This document shows, one piece after another, positions 22,103-37,500 of a stretch of 64,000 nt of DNA (the first letter of the stretch is position 1; the number at the start of each line of letters is the position of its first letter). The stretch lies in NCBI RefSeq assembly GCF_016097555.1, contig NC_054704.1, positions 47,546,413-47,610,412 of the forward strand, read 5' to 3'. The stretch comes from Gigantopelta aegis (lineage: Eukaryota > Mollusca > Gastropoda > Neomphalida > Peltospiridae). The translations under genes and the position numbers were made by a program. Below the pieces are notes generated by a model that was not told the origin of the DNA, did not search any database, and saw nothing but the letters and a program-made list of their open reading frames with translations.

Positions 22103-23442
22103 CTGAAATAGAAAATTAAATATTGTAAAATATGCTTTGAAAATGACAACCAGGACTGACTAGGTCTAAAATCATGGTTTTCATAAACTCATGGGGACGA
22201 GATTTTGCTCAGTCTGTAGAACGCTACCTGAGGTACTTAAGTCATAGGATCAAACCACTTCAAGGGACCCATTCTCTGACTGGAATTTTTCCTCCCATGA
22301 CTGGCATCAGTGTTCTCGCTGCTCCATTTATTTTCCAGCACCTATCTCCGCTATTTCCAAATGCACACTTTTTCCACACAAAAAACAACGATCAGTCTGC
22401 ACACTGGACATCAAAGGAAACAAGCCATGTTGTGTACAAAAAAGCAATGAATATTTGAGCAATGAAAACATGTTTTTTTTTTTTTACGGATTCGGCAATC
22501 TCCGACTGAAAAAAACCCTCACTTATTTGGCACCAAATTTGTCACGTGATCAGAACTGTCATTCTGTCTTTTGTTTCCACTAACTATCGTCTGATATTTT
22601 GTCCTCAGTTGCAGATATAATTCGTTGTAACTGATGATTTTTACTTTCTGTCATTCTGTTTATTCAGCAGTTCTTTATAAAATATTGTAAACTTTTCATT
22701 TTGGGGAGATATGAACTCTTATAAAAACAAGGGAAGTTGTAGTGTTTATCAATAAAATCATTTATATTCAGTGCTAAATAATATATACACCACCTTTACA
22801 AAAATGAAACTACTTTTTATCAGCTGGCGATAATATTTTATCACAGCGATCGATTCATTCGATGAAGATAGAAATAACAAAAAATGTATCCGACATTAGG
22901 GGATCACTTTACAAACATCTTTATTGTTTTTCGTATATCTTGAAATCTTTATTAAAAACAATAATATTAAAACTTTGGTCGATTCAGCAAAACCCGTGAA
23001 TGTCAGACCGATATCTTTGGTTCAATTAAAAGACGAGTCTGTTTGTATTTTGTATTTATAAATCTTTTTGTAGGCAAAATAAGGAGTATGTATTTTCACA
23101 AAGTCTACCAACACACAACAATATGGTAACCAAACGCCTCCCCCCCCCCCCCCTCCCCTGCTGCTAATGAAGAAATAAACTATGGGGAACAGGTTGGAAT
23201 AGGAGGAAACCCCAATCACAGAATGGGTCCACGAAGAGGGTTTGATCCTAGGACACGCGCACCTCAGGAAAGTGCTCTAGCAATGGAGCTAGATTATCTG
23301 AAATTATGTTAGACGTGCAATCACATGAAGTTTTAAATAAAATTTATAAAACATTTTTTTTACTGTAAAGCTATGGTCACACCAGCCTTAAGACGTCGTA
23401 TGACCACCTGCTATGGGTGAATTTTGGGTGATGGCGGACCAT

Positions 23443-23497
<55 letters not shown>

Positions 23498-26400
23498 TGT
23501 GCATAATTGTGTGACATTGCACGACATCTTGGCAGTTTTTGGTCATGTTCAAAAACCTGGCTGCGATTCACGGGATTGTAGGGTATCGTACAACGTCACA
23601 GCTAATTGTACAACATTTTCACATGTTCTCACCTGAAAATATTAATTAAAGACATCTTTGCTGTATTTGCTTTGTAGAAACCTCTCTCTGATCTTCTCAA
23701 AACTGTGAACTACATGACCATCGCGCGACTTTAATAATTGTGTTCTTACGATGATGTTAGCTTCTTGGCAGACATCCGTAGTGAAGTCGTATGACCTTGT
23801 ACGACGGTCGTACAATGTCATACGATTTCCCTACGATTGCCTCAGATGCGTCACAAACCCATCGTTTCCAGGGTGACCACACAACTAACACTGTAATATT
23901 GTAGCCGAGTCGGGGACAATCATACATGTCTAGAATCTCACCCCATCGTGCGACGTCGTAGCTCGATCTGACTAAGGCTTAAGGCGATCATAGAATATAA
24001 AATTGTGAGCGATCACTTGCCTTTCCTGGCAAAGACTGTAACCACATATAGTAATACTCACCTAGTTCTGTATCGTTGATTCCCATGAATGATTCAAGAA
24101 GTCCATTTATTTTATCAGTTGCTACATTCACAACATCATCTGGCTGAAATGTCAACAAGAGTTTAACACTAATTAGTTTGTGCAAGTACATGCTATGTTA
24201 TTTTTACTAGCAAAAGAAATCATTTCTGACAAACATGACATGATGTTCTGATAAACATAAATCATAGCAATGATCAGAAATATTAATTTAACAGACTGAG
24301 AAACAATTATTATATACTTTGCAGCTATAATTCCAGTTACATTAAATTATATTACAAAAATAATCTGGTCTAAAAATATTATTAATTAAACTGACAAATT
24401 TTGCTTTAAAATATTTAGTCAAAACAAACTTGCATCAAATATAAGCTCATCTGAAATACGTAAATTCTTCAACTAGCTTTTTGGTTAATTTATTATGCTG
24501 AATGATAACTTAAAATCTGCAACAAAAATGGCACAGTAATTTGCCTGTATACCAATAACATTATTTTAATGGCAATAATTCTAGAAATAGTTAACAGATG
24601 TCTATAAAATGTTTTTAATATTTAAGTACATACTATTTCAACTGTAGCAGGACCCTTGGACCTCAGTCGTAATGTCTGTTTTCCTGACCCCAGATTACCA
24701 CTGCCCTTCTTGCCACCCGGTGCACCAATATTAGCTGCAAGAAATACATCAAGGTAAGTAAATAATCACAACTAAAACCTATTCACATCTTACATACAAC
24801 AATTTGTTGAATAAAACATATTATCCACATAATTCTAGATACTAGTATTCAGGGAAATATAACCAGTATGCATGACCCACACGTGTCATAATGATTTCAT
24901 GTGCACAGTGAATGACGTAATTATGTGAAGTGACATCATAACTTAATGCGGCCTCCCCAGTCTCATCTGTGTAAATGCTTATCAAAATCACGTCGTTTCG
25001 TCATCTCTTTTTAGTTATGTTTGAAACGTTTTGACATGGTCCTAGCTTGTTATTCATAAAAATAATAGTTTGGATAATGTGGATAATAAAGAAATTATTA
25101 CACTCGTGTGTGAATCCTACTGATTTTACGAAACTCATGTCTGAATTCATGTATTAACCCTCGCTTTCACTCCAGTAATACAATAATCCTGACACTCGTT
25201 TCATAAAATCAGTACGACACACAATCTCGTATAATAATCTATGTATGCAATATGTATATTCTATGCCCATCTGTTCAGATGTTAAACATACAAAAAAGGT
25301 GTTTAACAATCATACCTGTATTCCAACTCTTAATTAAAACATTCTTACACTATAGGAAGAGATTATTAGTGCTTGACTTCGGAAACATTTTAGAACCACA
25401 TGAAGAGAAACCCCTCTAAAACCGACCCTCAGTAAACTGGAATTCCCTCAATAACCAGGCATTTTTCAAGGTATTTAAAAATATATATAAGTAGAGAACA
25501 GAACCTCTCTAACCTGGATAACCCTTAAATCTGGACGTTTAACTTAGTCCCATGGGTTTCCGGTTTCACTGTACATGTACATACATAGAAATGTATATGC
25601 TCAAAATTACTATAATAACCAAGTGTTGTCTGCAGCCAACACCAGATACTGTTACTGTTGTAGCAACATATCTTACTACATGTCTTTGTACCATGGCTGA
25701 ACTACAGCAATAAAAGTATTTTCACAAATACGTTAACCAGTTAATGGGTAAACAATGATTTTCTCTAGTCATACTAACAAGATTTGTTATTACGACAGTA
25801 GCAATATCTGATGTCAATCCCAGACAGTGACAACTGTATGTATCTATAAAGCAGGGTTTCAGCTTTTGCTCGCCAAATCAGCCAATGCGATTTAAATTTC
25901 AAATTTGCAAATATATCTCATTACCTAATTTGCCAAAAAGTTCATTCGAAAACTGTGTTTCATTAGAATGTGTATAGGTACTTTGGAAAATAATTCTATT
26001 TAGCTAAATCTTACTTACAGATTTGTCAAATTGCTAACAGTTTTTGGTGTCCAGTTTAAACCCTAATAAAGGTTAATTTAACAGAAAGGTTATTCCTGCA
26101 AACAGAATTATTTAACAGAGATGCATTGGCAATAGAGTTGGCCTTGTTTTGCCATTTCATTTTTTACCAATCTAGTGGTTTACTGAAAACTATTTCTTAT
26201 ACGAAAAGCCATGGTAAGTGAAGTGATGTCTTAATTATAAAAAAAAATCAATAAAAAAACCCACTTGCTACTATTAAACAAAATTGTATTTGTGATGATG
26301 GTGGGTTAGTCTGAATTAACACACTTGATAGCTACTGTTTAAATAATGTGCTGAGGATAAACTGGCCTATATTATACAACCACCTGTCAGTGTCGAATGA

Positions 26401-29400
26401 GACCAACTTAATTACTTCTCTTTTGTGGCTACTTTTAAAGGCAAGTTTGACAACACCTGTATAGCTAATCTTGATTGATTTACAAATTATCGTAAACATT
26501 ATCTTTTCACTGGTACCATCTCATCATACAACTTTAATTTTTAATACACTACTGCCAACAAAAGCAACAGATTACATTTAGGAAGTATTGGGTTCAAAGA
26601 AAGTTAACAGGAAGTTAAACATTGTTGTTTGTTAAACACGAAGCCACGGCCATTGTGAGATCACAACACATACACGTATGTATATCCACATACTGAACAA
26701 GAAAGAATATGATTGGCTGTTGTCCATGTCCAATGTACTTTGTCTCGGGGAAATCTAATTGTGTTTCTCAATGATATGGTTACAAGATATGAGATTAAGG
26801 AAATACATTGTTTGGCATGTGTGTAGATATTTACTGAAGTGAAACAGGTATATGTATAGGAGCTACATATAAATTTAATACTGTTCCTTCTTATTATATA
26901 GATTACATGTTTTCTAAATTTAGTTTGATCCTGAGGGAAAAGGTTATATTTATATTCTATCTTGAGCACATCTGTTTAACAAAGATGGAAACTCTATTAT
27001 AGATGGGTGGGTGTTTATATCCTTATATCCCTTTATTCATAAATAACATCTCTTACTATGCTGTAAAGTTTCTTACACACCCGTTGGTGAGAACACCCTG
27101 CATTATTTATGATAACACATACTTGTTTACACACGTACGTGTGTTAACAATTTCAAGACATACGACTGGCTGCTCCTAGGTGATGACCAGTTCACCAATG
27201 CCATATATCCAATGAAAAGTAACACAATAGAAATTGATTACCTAGTTAACCTGACAATCATGTGTCTGTGACGTGTAAGTTAGTTACAAGTGCAAAGGGT
27301 TGTAAATGTCTGTTAGTCGAAAAAGATGTTAAAATTTGCTTAAAACCTAGTTTTTGAGGATATGTAAGAAATAGAATAATACATTCATGTCCGTTAAATA
27401 CATTTTAAAACAACTTGTTGTAAGATAAATGGTATTTAATGGCCACTCATGTATTATTCTCCATATATCATCTATAAAACATGGCCAATCCCAAGCTACA
27501 TGTATGGTACATGTAGGATCTCACATGTTATACACATAAACGTGTGTTGAGGTTGCCAGAGGCTAAAATATATCATCTGTACCTGTCAATACATGTGGTT
27601 ATAAAGTGTGGAAAGAAATGTGGGTCAGAAAGCTGACTGGAAAGGCAAACAGATGGACAAATCTTGATTTAATATCCTCTTGTTTTTCCATAAACAATAA
27701 CGGCACGATGTCCAGGTATGACTTCCTCAAAATTACATTCACAAAATTCACAAAACTGTGACAATAATGAATTGGGTTTTTGTCTCTGCATGGCTACATC
27801 ATACAGAGCTATTAACTGTTTCTTTATTCAGTAATTGCTTTACACAGAGTGGCCAAATGGATAATAAAAACAGTATCAATGCATAACTTTGTCCACCAAT
27901 ATTAAAGCTTGTGAAAAGGTAACAGCTCCTGCTGCCAATAAGGCATGCCTGGCAAACAGCGCACGTCCACTACCACGACCAGACAGGTGGATCCCAGTTA
28001 TGACCAACTGCACAGGAATGCCATTGTGCTGAACGCAGGCGGGCTGTACAAATGTTTCTGCCCCTGCACATGTTGACACAACCAAACCTCGCTAACTGGT
28101 GTACCACTAGCGTGAACTTCAACAGTATGTGTTTGAAAGAGTACACAATGTCTACACATAATGACAACTTAATATGAACTGCACAACCAACCAAACAGCA
28201 CTGGAATGAAATAGTTCTCACATGCATATGGTGTTCAAATGTAAATAAATCTAGATTACTACTGTTTGTTAATGACACCCCAGGAGTGCAGCTTATTAAC
28301 CACTACAGGTAGTACTAAACCAAATAACTTCCGGCTGGGTCAAAGTTCGAGGTGCACCCAACTTTTGATAGAGAAGTGAACACCACAAGTCCTGTGATTG
28401 GTTATAAATGTGAGTGTGATGGTTGTAAAAAATAATAGTTTCATCTGGGTAAAAAAAATGTGGAATTTTATTTCATCTAGTACCAATGTGTCAAGTAGCC
28501 TTGTGCTTGAAACATGTATGGGGTACCTGTAATAAAAAGTACTCGAATTTTGTGCGAAACTAGGGTAGTCATAGACGCTACACGTTATCTCAGAAACGAG
28601 CAGCTTGACCCCCATTTTTTTCTGATTCACTTTAAGTGTAAGGGGTGGTAGTATTTATATCCGTGGCGTTTATGTCGGTTGATACGTTGCAGGTAGGAGT
28701 TTTAGCCACATATGTTACTATTGTCATCTATGGGATTTGATTTGGTAGTATACACCCTACATTATAGCCAATCTGTAATACATAAGAGATGTTTGTTTAA
28801 TAGCTCAGCTTATTTTAAACAATTTCTCCTTGGTGTCTTACATTCATGGTTTATTTTAACGCTAAAATGGCCTAGAGACCTGCAACTGACACTTTGGCCA
28901 TTTTCCCCAATGACAGGATAACACACACCACAGCCTTTGATGTGCCAATTGTGCAGCACTGTAAGTCAGGTAAGTCCACAAAATAAGAATCAATCCTATG
29001 ATCCGTTGTACTTCAGGAAAGAGCTCTAGTACTGCTATAGAAATTCACCTGCTGAAACCAGCTACACAATGACAAGTCATTTTCTAAGAGATAGAAGGGA
29101 AGGGAACTGTATTAACGTACCCACATCCTTACGGTTCAGGCACGCCCACCATGGATTCGGGTTCTGACATAGCCAGCCCACGATTCCATGGTGGGGGGGG
29201 GGGGGGGGGGGGGGGTAAGAGATAAATAATAATGTACAATTATCTCATCTGCTATATAGCTTGTCGTTCTGTTGTACTGTAGGGTGGGATGTAGCCCAGT
29301 GGTACAGCGCTTGCTCGATGCGCAGTCGGTCTAGGATCGATCCCCGTCGGTGGGCCTATTGGGCTATTTCTCATTCCAGCCAGTGCACCACGACTGGTAT

Positions 29401-31455
29401 ATCAAAGGCCGTGGTATATACTACCGTATCTGTGGGATGGTGCATATAAAAGATCCCTTGCAGCTAATCGAAAAGAGTAGCCCATGAAGTGGCAACAGCG
29501 GGTTTCGTCTCTCATTATCTGTGTGGTCCTCAACCATGTCTGACGCCATATAACCGTAAATAAAATGTGTTGAGTGCATCGTTAAATAAAACATTTCTTT
29601 CTTTCTGTTGTATTTTAATTATATAAAAGACATCTCAGAAGTCCTATTTTTTTTCACACATTATTCCAAAACCTCCCTTCACCCTGTGCAGACTTGTGCA
29701 ATTGCTGCTGTTGAGATATAAATTGCCGTAGGTAGAGAGCATTACTGATGGCATTTTTGTGCAGTCAGTAAAACAACTCAAAAATGGCAAAATATATATA
29801 TACACCTGGTGTACATAATCTGCCAATATTTAACATTTTCATATTTGAAATATGTTTACATACAGCAAAATAACCTTTCAGTCATATTTATTTTCTGCAA
29901 ATGTCACTTTTTAAAAAAAAGTTGCCACAGACAGGCTTAAAATTGCCATTGGTGGGCTGTTTCATGGCAATTCTTTTAAAAATTGCCATGGGAGACAAAT
30001 TCTTAAGTTTGAGGCCTGCCTCTAACTTGAAAGTCAAATTACAGCATTACTGCCCCTTTCCAGTCACCATCATCTTCCAATGCCCATGTTTAATTCATTT
30101 TTACCCATTTCAATCCAATTTCATATCAACAAGTTCGCTACACACAATAAATATGGAAATCAATAACAGAAAAATCAATGGGTTTATATAAGGTTCGTAC
30201 TCTCGATTCTGTTTCTGCACAATGCCTGATTACCAAATAAATATCCCACACTCAAAATAAATAACATATGTAACTCTCTACTGATATGTGAATACAGGGG
30301 ATCGTCTTACAAAGAGGTTCACGATAGATAATGTTTTACCATGGCAACCGAGCCACAAGTAATTTTGTTCATGGAGATAGATAGATTATTGAATATTTAT
30401 CAGTTGATTCCAGACTGAGTATATAGGAAGGTACAAAAGGTAATTATTGATTAACCAGGTGCTTGACATGCTGACCGGCCTCGGTGGCGTCGTGGTTAGG
30501 CCATCGGTCTACAGGCTGGTAGGTACTGGGTTCGGATCCCAGTCGAGACATGGGATTTTTAATCCAGATACCGACTCCAAACCCTGAGTGAGTGCTCTGC
30601 AAGGCTCAATGCACTGACCAGTGATCCATAACTGACAAAGACCATGGTTTGTGCTATCCTGCCTGTGGGAAGTGCAAATAAAAGATCCCTTGCTGCTAAT
30701 CGGAAAGAGTAGCCCCATGTAGTGGTGACAGCGGGTTTCCTCTCAAAATCTGTGGTCCTTAACCATATGTCTGATGCCATATAACCGTAAATAAAAATGT
30801 GTTGAGTGCATCGTTAAATAAAACATTTCTTTCTTTGTTTCATAATATCTCTATGAAGAAATCACTAATTAGGCTTTCATTAAAGGTCTCCTATCACAGT
30901 TGCAATGTGCCTTGGCTATTTTTATTTGTGATAAATAATTACAAATTATGCGATTTCATGGAACATATAATGAAGAAAATGTTTTATTTAATGACACACT
31001 CAACACATTTTATTTACTGTTATATGGCATCAGACATATGGTTAAAGACCACACAGATATTGATAGAGGAAACCCGCTGTTGCCACTTCATGAACTACTC
31101 TTTTCGATTAACAGCAAGTGATCTTTTATATGCACCATTCCAGACAGGATAGTACATACCACAGCCTTTGTTACACCAGTTGTGTAGCACTGGCTGGAAC
31201 GAGAAATAGCACAATGGGTCCACCGACGGGGATTGATCCTATACCGACCGCACATCACACGATTGCTTTACCACTGGGCTACATCCTGCCCCTCATTGAA
31301 TATGATTTAAGTTTTTATTTATATATATATTTTTTTCTTTTTATGAACAACAAGAGCACATTAATTAATCATCAGCTACTGGATGTAAAACATTTGTACA
31401 ATCTGACAGAATGATCAGAGGAAACCTGCTACTTTGTTTTCATTAGCAGTAAGGG

Positions 31456-31493
<38 letters not shown>

Positions 31494-34400
31494 ACAAAGC
31501 AGCATACAACTTAGCCTTTTCGAGGGATAGTCGACATTATGCAACTTCCATACAGCATCTTTAATAACAAGATGAAAACGGACAAAATGAACTCTATGGT
31601 GTTTACAATATGAGCTGCATTAAGATACATTTAGTTACTGGAACTGTCCTAGACTCAGTCACTGGTGAAGTCAGACTGTGCCCGGGAGAGGCATGCTTGA
31701 ACCTTAATTGGATATAGGCATGTTATTATGTTATTATGTTATCCTATCCTATCCTATCCTATCCTACTTTTAGTTTCTTACATATCTCTCTGGCTTTTAT
31801 CAGAACACAGAACAGGTGTGCAACAAGCAACATGACAACAGTCAATATATCGATATACAATTGTTAGGACATAGGCACAACATGAATATTCATGCATGTG
31901 TAATTCAGTCAAAGATGTGACAAATGGATATATTGATAGATGATCAGGTTTGCATGAAATTATGCACAACATACACGAGCCTGTTATGTGTAATTTAAGA
32001 TTTTAATATTAAATAAAAGTTTTTTTAAATTTGTTGAATATCTTTTTTCTTACGATAAAAACATAACACATGGGTGTAATGTGCCTGGGTATTGGGTGAT
32101 TTTAGCATGACCAATGACCTTCTTGGTACTAAATATGACATCACAATCACAATATGATTGTACATGTATTACAATAGTACATGTATTACAAATTATGTAA
32201 CTGTTTATGTTTATTTCCAGTAATAAACTAACAAAAAATGTTTGTCTCTTGTTATCCTCTATATATATATTTCATGAAAATTGCATTTATTTGAGTAAGT
32301 ATATAAAATAAATTATACTGATTGGTACTTATCAGAGATGTATAAAAGATAGCAGACTTCATGGAACAGTGGTTAAGTCATCAGATTTAAAACCAGTAGC
32401 TGCTATATGACAGGGCTTTAGATTGTTGAAATGATAAACTTTGTGCCCAAAATAATGAAAAAAATCACAAGAAGTCTGTTTTGTTTAACGACACCACAAG
32501 AGCACATTGATTTATTAATCATTGGCTACTGGATGTTAAACATTTGGTGATTCTGACATAGAGGAAACCAGCCACATTTTTTCCATTAGTAGCAAGGGAT
32601 CTTTTATATGAACCATCCCACAGACAGGACAGCACATACCACGACCTTGGATATACCAGTCATGGTGTACTGGCTGGAACCATGCCCAAATTAAGGACAA
32701 CATGCTGACCTCAAAATAGTTCACCTCAAACCCACTGAAATGTTGAGTTTAATTAGATTAAAACAGCTTGAAATGCATTTCTGAATACTGACAACTCTAC
32801 AGCAGCTGTTAATGACAGTACTGAACTTAAAACAACATTTCTGAATATTGACAACTCTACAGCAACTGTTAATGACAGTGCTGAACTTAAAACAACATTT
32901 CTGAATATTGACAACTCTACAGCAACTGTTAATGACAGTACTGAACTTAAAACAACATTTCTGAATATTGACAACTCTACAGCAACTGTTAATGACAGTG
33001 CTGAACTTAAAACAACATTTCTGAATATTGACAACTCTACAGCAACTGTTAATGACAGTACTGAACTTAAAACAACATTTCTGAATATTGACAACTCTAC
33101 AGCAGCTGTTAATGACAGTACTGAACTTAAAACAACATTTCTGAATATTGACAACTCTACAGCAACTGTTAATGACAGTACTGAACTTAAAACAACCTTC
33201 CAGAATCCAGAAAAGACAAAAAGTCCCCAAATTAGTGTGATCCCTGGGTTTCTATGTGAGAATAAAAATTAAACATTTTGTTTTGTTTGGTTTGGTTTAA
33301 TGACACCAATAGAGCATATTCATTTATTAATCATCGGCTACTAGATTCAAACTTTTGGTAATTTTGACTTCAGTCTTCAGAGGAAGCCTGCTACATTTTT
33401 CCATTAGCAGCAAGGATCTTTTATATACACTTTCCCACAGACAGGACAGCACACACACAATGGCCTTATATGTCAGAATAAGTGAATTGCTCAGCTTTAC
33501 CAACATTTCTCTCACTAACCAATAATCTAATCCAAATAAAGGTGTGTGCCAAGGTCACACATTTAAACTTTAATTAAAATGACAATAAACTCATTTGCAG
33601 CAAAACATTTCACCTTGAAAGCACCTCATCATCATTATATTTGTGACATACATGTATGCACGCTCATACCTGATTTGTTTGTAATTAGACGGGGGAATGC
33701 ACAGTGATGTGTGTACACTGTAAAAATGTAAATACATTCAGTTCACTCATGTCATGATTAATTAACATGGCAAGCATGACGTGACAAGAAGATTTAAACC
33801 AGCATTATGTCAGCACTGTGTTTCAGACTGGAAATTCATTTTGTGGAGTAGAAAGCAATTTGCTTTTCAAATATTAATTTGGAAGCAAATTTTAAAAATT
33901 GAGAAGCAGCTCGATGAAAGATGTATGGACATTACAGAACTTGTTACACTTAGAATGTGACTTTTTTAAACAGGAATGTGGCACACCTTCAGAGACAAAC
34001 GCATATAAAAGATTATGGTTTATATTATCACTCATGAAAACGAGCAATTCTGGATATATCTGAAACACTGTCAAAAATAAGATGGAAAGCAAAATCTACT
34101 TGTGAAAAAGGAAAGGAAATGTTTTATTTAACGACGCATTCAACTCATTTTATTTATGGTTATATGGCGTCAAACACGTGGTTAAAGACCACAGATATTG
34201 AGGGAGGGAACCCACTGTCGCCACTTCATGGGATACTCTTTTCTATTAGCAGCAAGGGATCTTTTATATGCACCATCCCATAAACAGGATAGCACATACC
34301 ATGGCCTTTGATGTACCATTTGTGTTGCACTGGCTGAAGCGAAAAATAGCCCAATGGGCCCACTAAAGGGGATCAATCCCAAACTGACCGTGCATCAAGC

Positions 34401-34545
34401 GAGCGCTTTACCACTAGGCTATGTGATTATCAGGAAGCTTATTGTATACATGAGTGGCAGTTGCTTCCTATCTTCTGTCAGTTTCCAGCCTAATGAGTTA
34501 CCCGATTCCAGTGTTCAATCAAATGTAATTCTAGCTTATTAAAAC

Positions 34546-34594
<49 letters not shown>

Positions 34595-37500
34595 TATAAT
34601 CAATACTGATATGCACGTCACACAATGCCGGTCTTCTGCTGGAGGTTCATGGCCAGCTGGCAACATGTTAACTGTGACACTGGGTTTACACAGAGAAAAA
34701 ACCCACTTTCATAACATAGGCTGTTTTTTTCTGATCAACAAATGATATAGCACATACCGCAGCTTTTCAGACAAACTATTGGGGGGGGGGGGAGAGTTTT
34801 TTCTACTCGCCCCATCCCAGTTATTTTAGGCTAGGTACCGGTATATTCCAAATACATTAGACTTTAATAATTAATCAGCATTATCTATGGCACATATATG
34901 GGGGGGGGGGGGGGGGGGGGGGGGGGGAAATGTGTTATCTCGCCTTCATGTAAAATTCTTTAATCTCATTGGTTGTTTACTGTTGGACAAATCCCTTATA
35001 CCCCTGTGGGCGGAGCCAAATTCTCTTATACCCCGTCTGTAATTTCCAACAGTTTCCAGCCACCCCAGTTAATGCTAAAGCAATAATTAGATTATAAATA
35101 AATAAAAGTTTTTTATTATTATTATTATTTTTTTTTTTGTATTAATATCTGTTTCAGACAATTTCGTATTACAAACATTTAAAGTTAAAAACTCGTTTAT
35201 CGATGGAACAATTTTTCGTCACTGGCAAGTGGTTTCGTTCGCGTCCGCAGGGTACGGCTCCGTTAATAAATTATTAACAATTATTGTCTGGCGTTATTTT
35301 GATTATTTGGCTATATGGTTTAACATGTTGGCAAGATAAATTCGTTGTAGAAGCATCTCTCGGGGTATATGGCTTTTTATGTACCCTGTGTGATCTTTTA
35401 CCCCCTCGCCTTCAGCTCGGGGTAAAATGAACACACAGAGGGTACATAAAAAGCCATATACCCCTCGTGATGCTTCTACAACTTATATTGTTTAACAAAA
35501 TTAGAGTGTACTGATTGATTAATCATCAGCTACTGGGTGTTAAAACATTTGGTTATTCTGACAAGTAGTCTTCAGAGGAAAGTCGCTACAATTTCCCCAT
35601 TAGCAGCAAGGGATCTTTTATATATGCACTTTCCCACAGACACAACAGCATAGACGACAGCACTGGAACACACAGAAAAAAAGCTAATCAAAGAATGGGT
35701 CCAATGCTGAGATTCGATCCTACGATCAAAGCATCTGAGGCGAACACCCTACCGACTGAGCTAGAAGCCATCTCTAGAATCAATACAGGGCTAACAGCAA
35801 TGGCCGAAGTTGCAATATGAATTGCCATTGGTCAGGGGTTTGACCAATGGCAGATTTTTGCTGATGGATAAAAATTACTGCAATTGATTTAAGAGACTCT
35901 TTCTTGATTGTTATATATGTTGTCACAGTTACTGGTTTAAAATTGCTGTATAGGCATGTACAAAATTACCGTCCGTAAACATTTTGCCTTTGTCAAAAAA
36001 GATTAAAAAATTGCTGAAGATAACAAATTCTAAAGTTTGAGCCCTTCAATATGAAATCTGATATGGTGTCAGGAACTTGGTAGCATTCGCTTAAAGGGAC
36101 ACACCCTAGTTGTTAACCATTACGCCGTTGTTTTTCGCTATTAAACACATTTTTTCACAAATAAAATTGCACTTTACTTACCGTTTATTATTTAGAATAT
36201 ACATTTCCATTCACCTGAAGTGTTTTTTGGTAATCCTGGTAATCCTGGTGTTTGTAATACCACAAAATGCATTTTTCGTATTTCATAAAATGCCACAGGC
36301 CTCTGAGAAAAAAACGTTGAGCAGACATGGTCTAATCTATTTTTAGAGGGGATATTCCCATTTCAATGTCGCAGACGTTGGTATACCACGTGACCGTTAT
36401 CGTTTTGGTTCGGTTTGTTTTCTCATGCACGGTTCACGCAATCAACATCCGATTTGTTGTCGTTTGCTTGTTGTTCATTTGTGAGATTTTTCTTCACAGT
36501 TCGTGAACATTTTCAGTAACAATAAAGTTCAGACAAGTAAGTATCTCAATACAAAACATTACAAACCCTTAAAACCAATAATTTTGCTAAGTCTGGAGAG
36601 GGGATACAAACAGTTGGAACATGTCCAGGAGAGGTGAAAGGAACGCACCCCAAGTCTGTGTGCACTCTGTAAAATTTGTTGTGACGTAGGCATTGTTGTG
36701 CTTCGAGCGACATCTACCGGTGACATCAGAATACTAACTTTCAAAGTTATTTCAAGCAATTGGGACATGGGGATTCCCATGGTATTTATTGACATAAAAC
36801 CTGCTTTTTCACTCCATTTGATAAAAACGTGATCTAAGTGTGTTACAGGTTTGTAGTTTAACCAAATTATAATTTATTTTCGCTGGATGGAACTAGGGCT
36901 TGCGGCTTTAAAGAGACATTCCTGAGTTTGGTGCAATTACATATCAAATATAGTTTTCTGCATAAAATATTAGCGGCTGTACATTAAACATATTTCTGAT
37001 CATTGTAATATTTGTATTAGGTTACATTTCATTTTATTTCCTAAAAATATTTTTTTCGTAAGTACAAAATTATTTGAAGACAAAATCCAGTTTGGGCTTC
37101 TTATAAATATTAACATGAACAGAAACACGTTGAATATACACACTGATATTCTAAACAAGAAAATATATTTCATATGTAAGTTTAATTGTAGAAATATGTT
37201 ATTAGTTGGAAACATCTTACAATGCAGCATACTCAGGAATGTCCCTTTAAGAGAGATTTGGGGGTGGGGGGTGGGTGTTGTAGGGGAGATAATAAGTTAC
37301 AGTAATAAAAACACAATATAAGGCTTAACCTCCTTTTAATGAATGCAAAAGCAATAAATATTTTGATCGTTCCTGTTCAGTGATTACTGATTATTATTAA
37401 TCCTAAGGAATAAGACATTCAGCAATTAACGACATTTGTTCATCTGCACTTTAGTCTCCTTGACTACAAATGTAGCATAAACTCAAGGTTTTAACCCAGG

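Larger units (their letters stand above)
22103..24061 (-). other. GIPC intron 4 (about 2.0 kb)
   Basis: Donor GTGAGT at 24061, acceptor AG at 22103-22104; phase 1. Contains a SINE-head fragment, a candidate TIR element and a (TG)n microsatellite. Confidence 0.93.

Noticed and set aside
29281-29360. Functional tRNA gene suggested by A and B box motifs
   Set aside because: No acceptor stem or anticodon arm folds properly; it is the head of a SINE with a core and tail.
32721-33230. 169-codon cysteine-rich repeat protein
   Set aside because: The frame is held open only because the satellite unit is 60 bp; another frame of the same array is open too.
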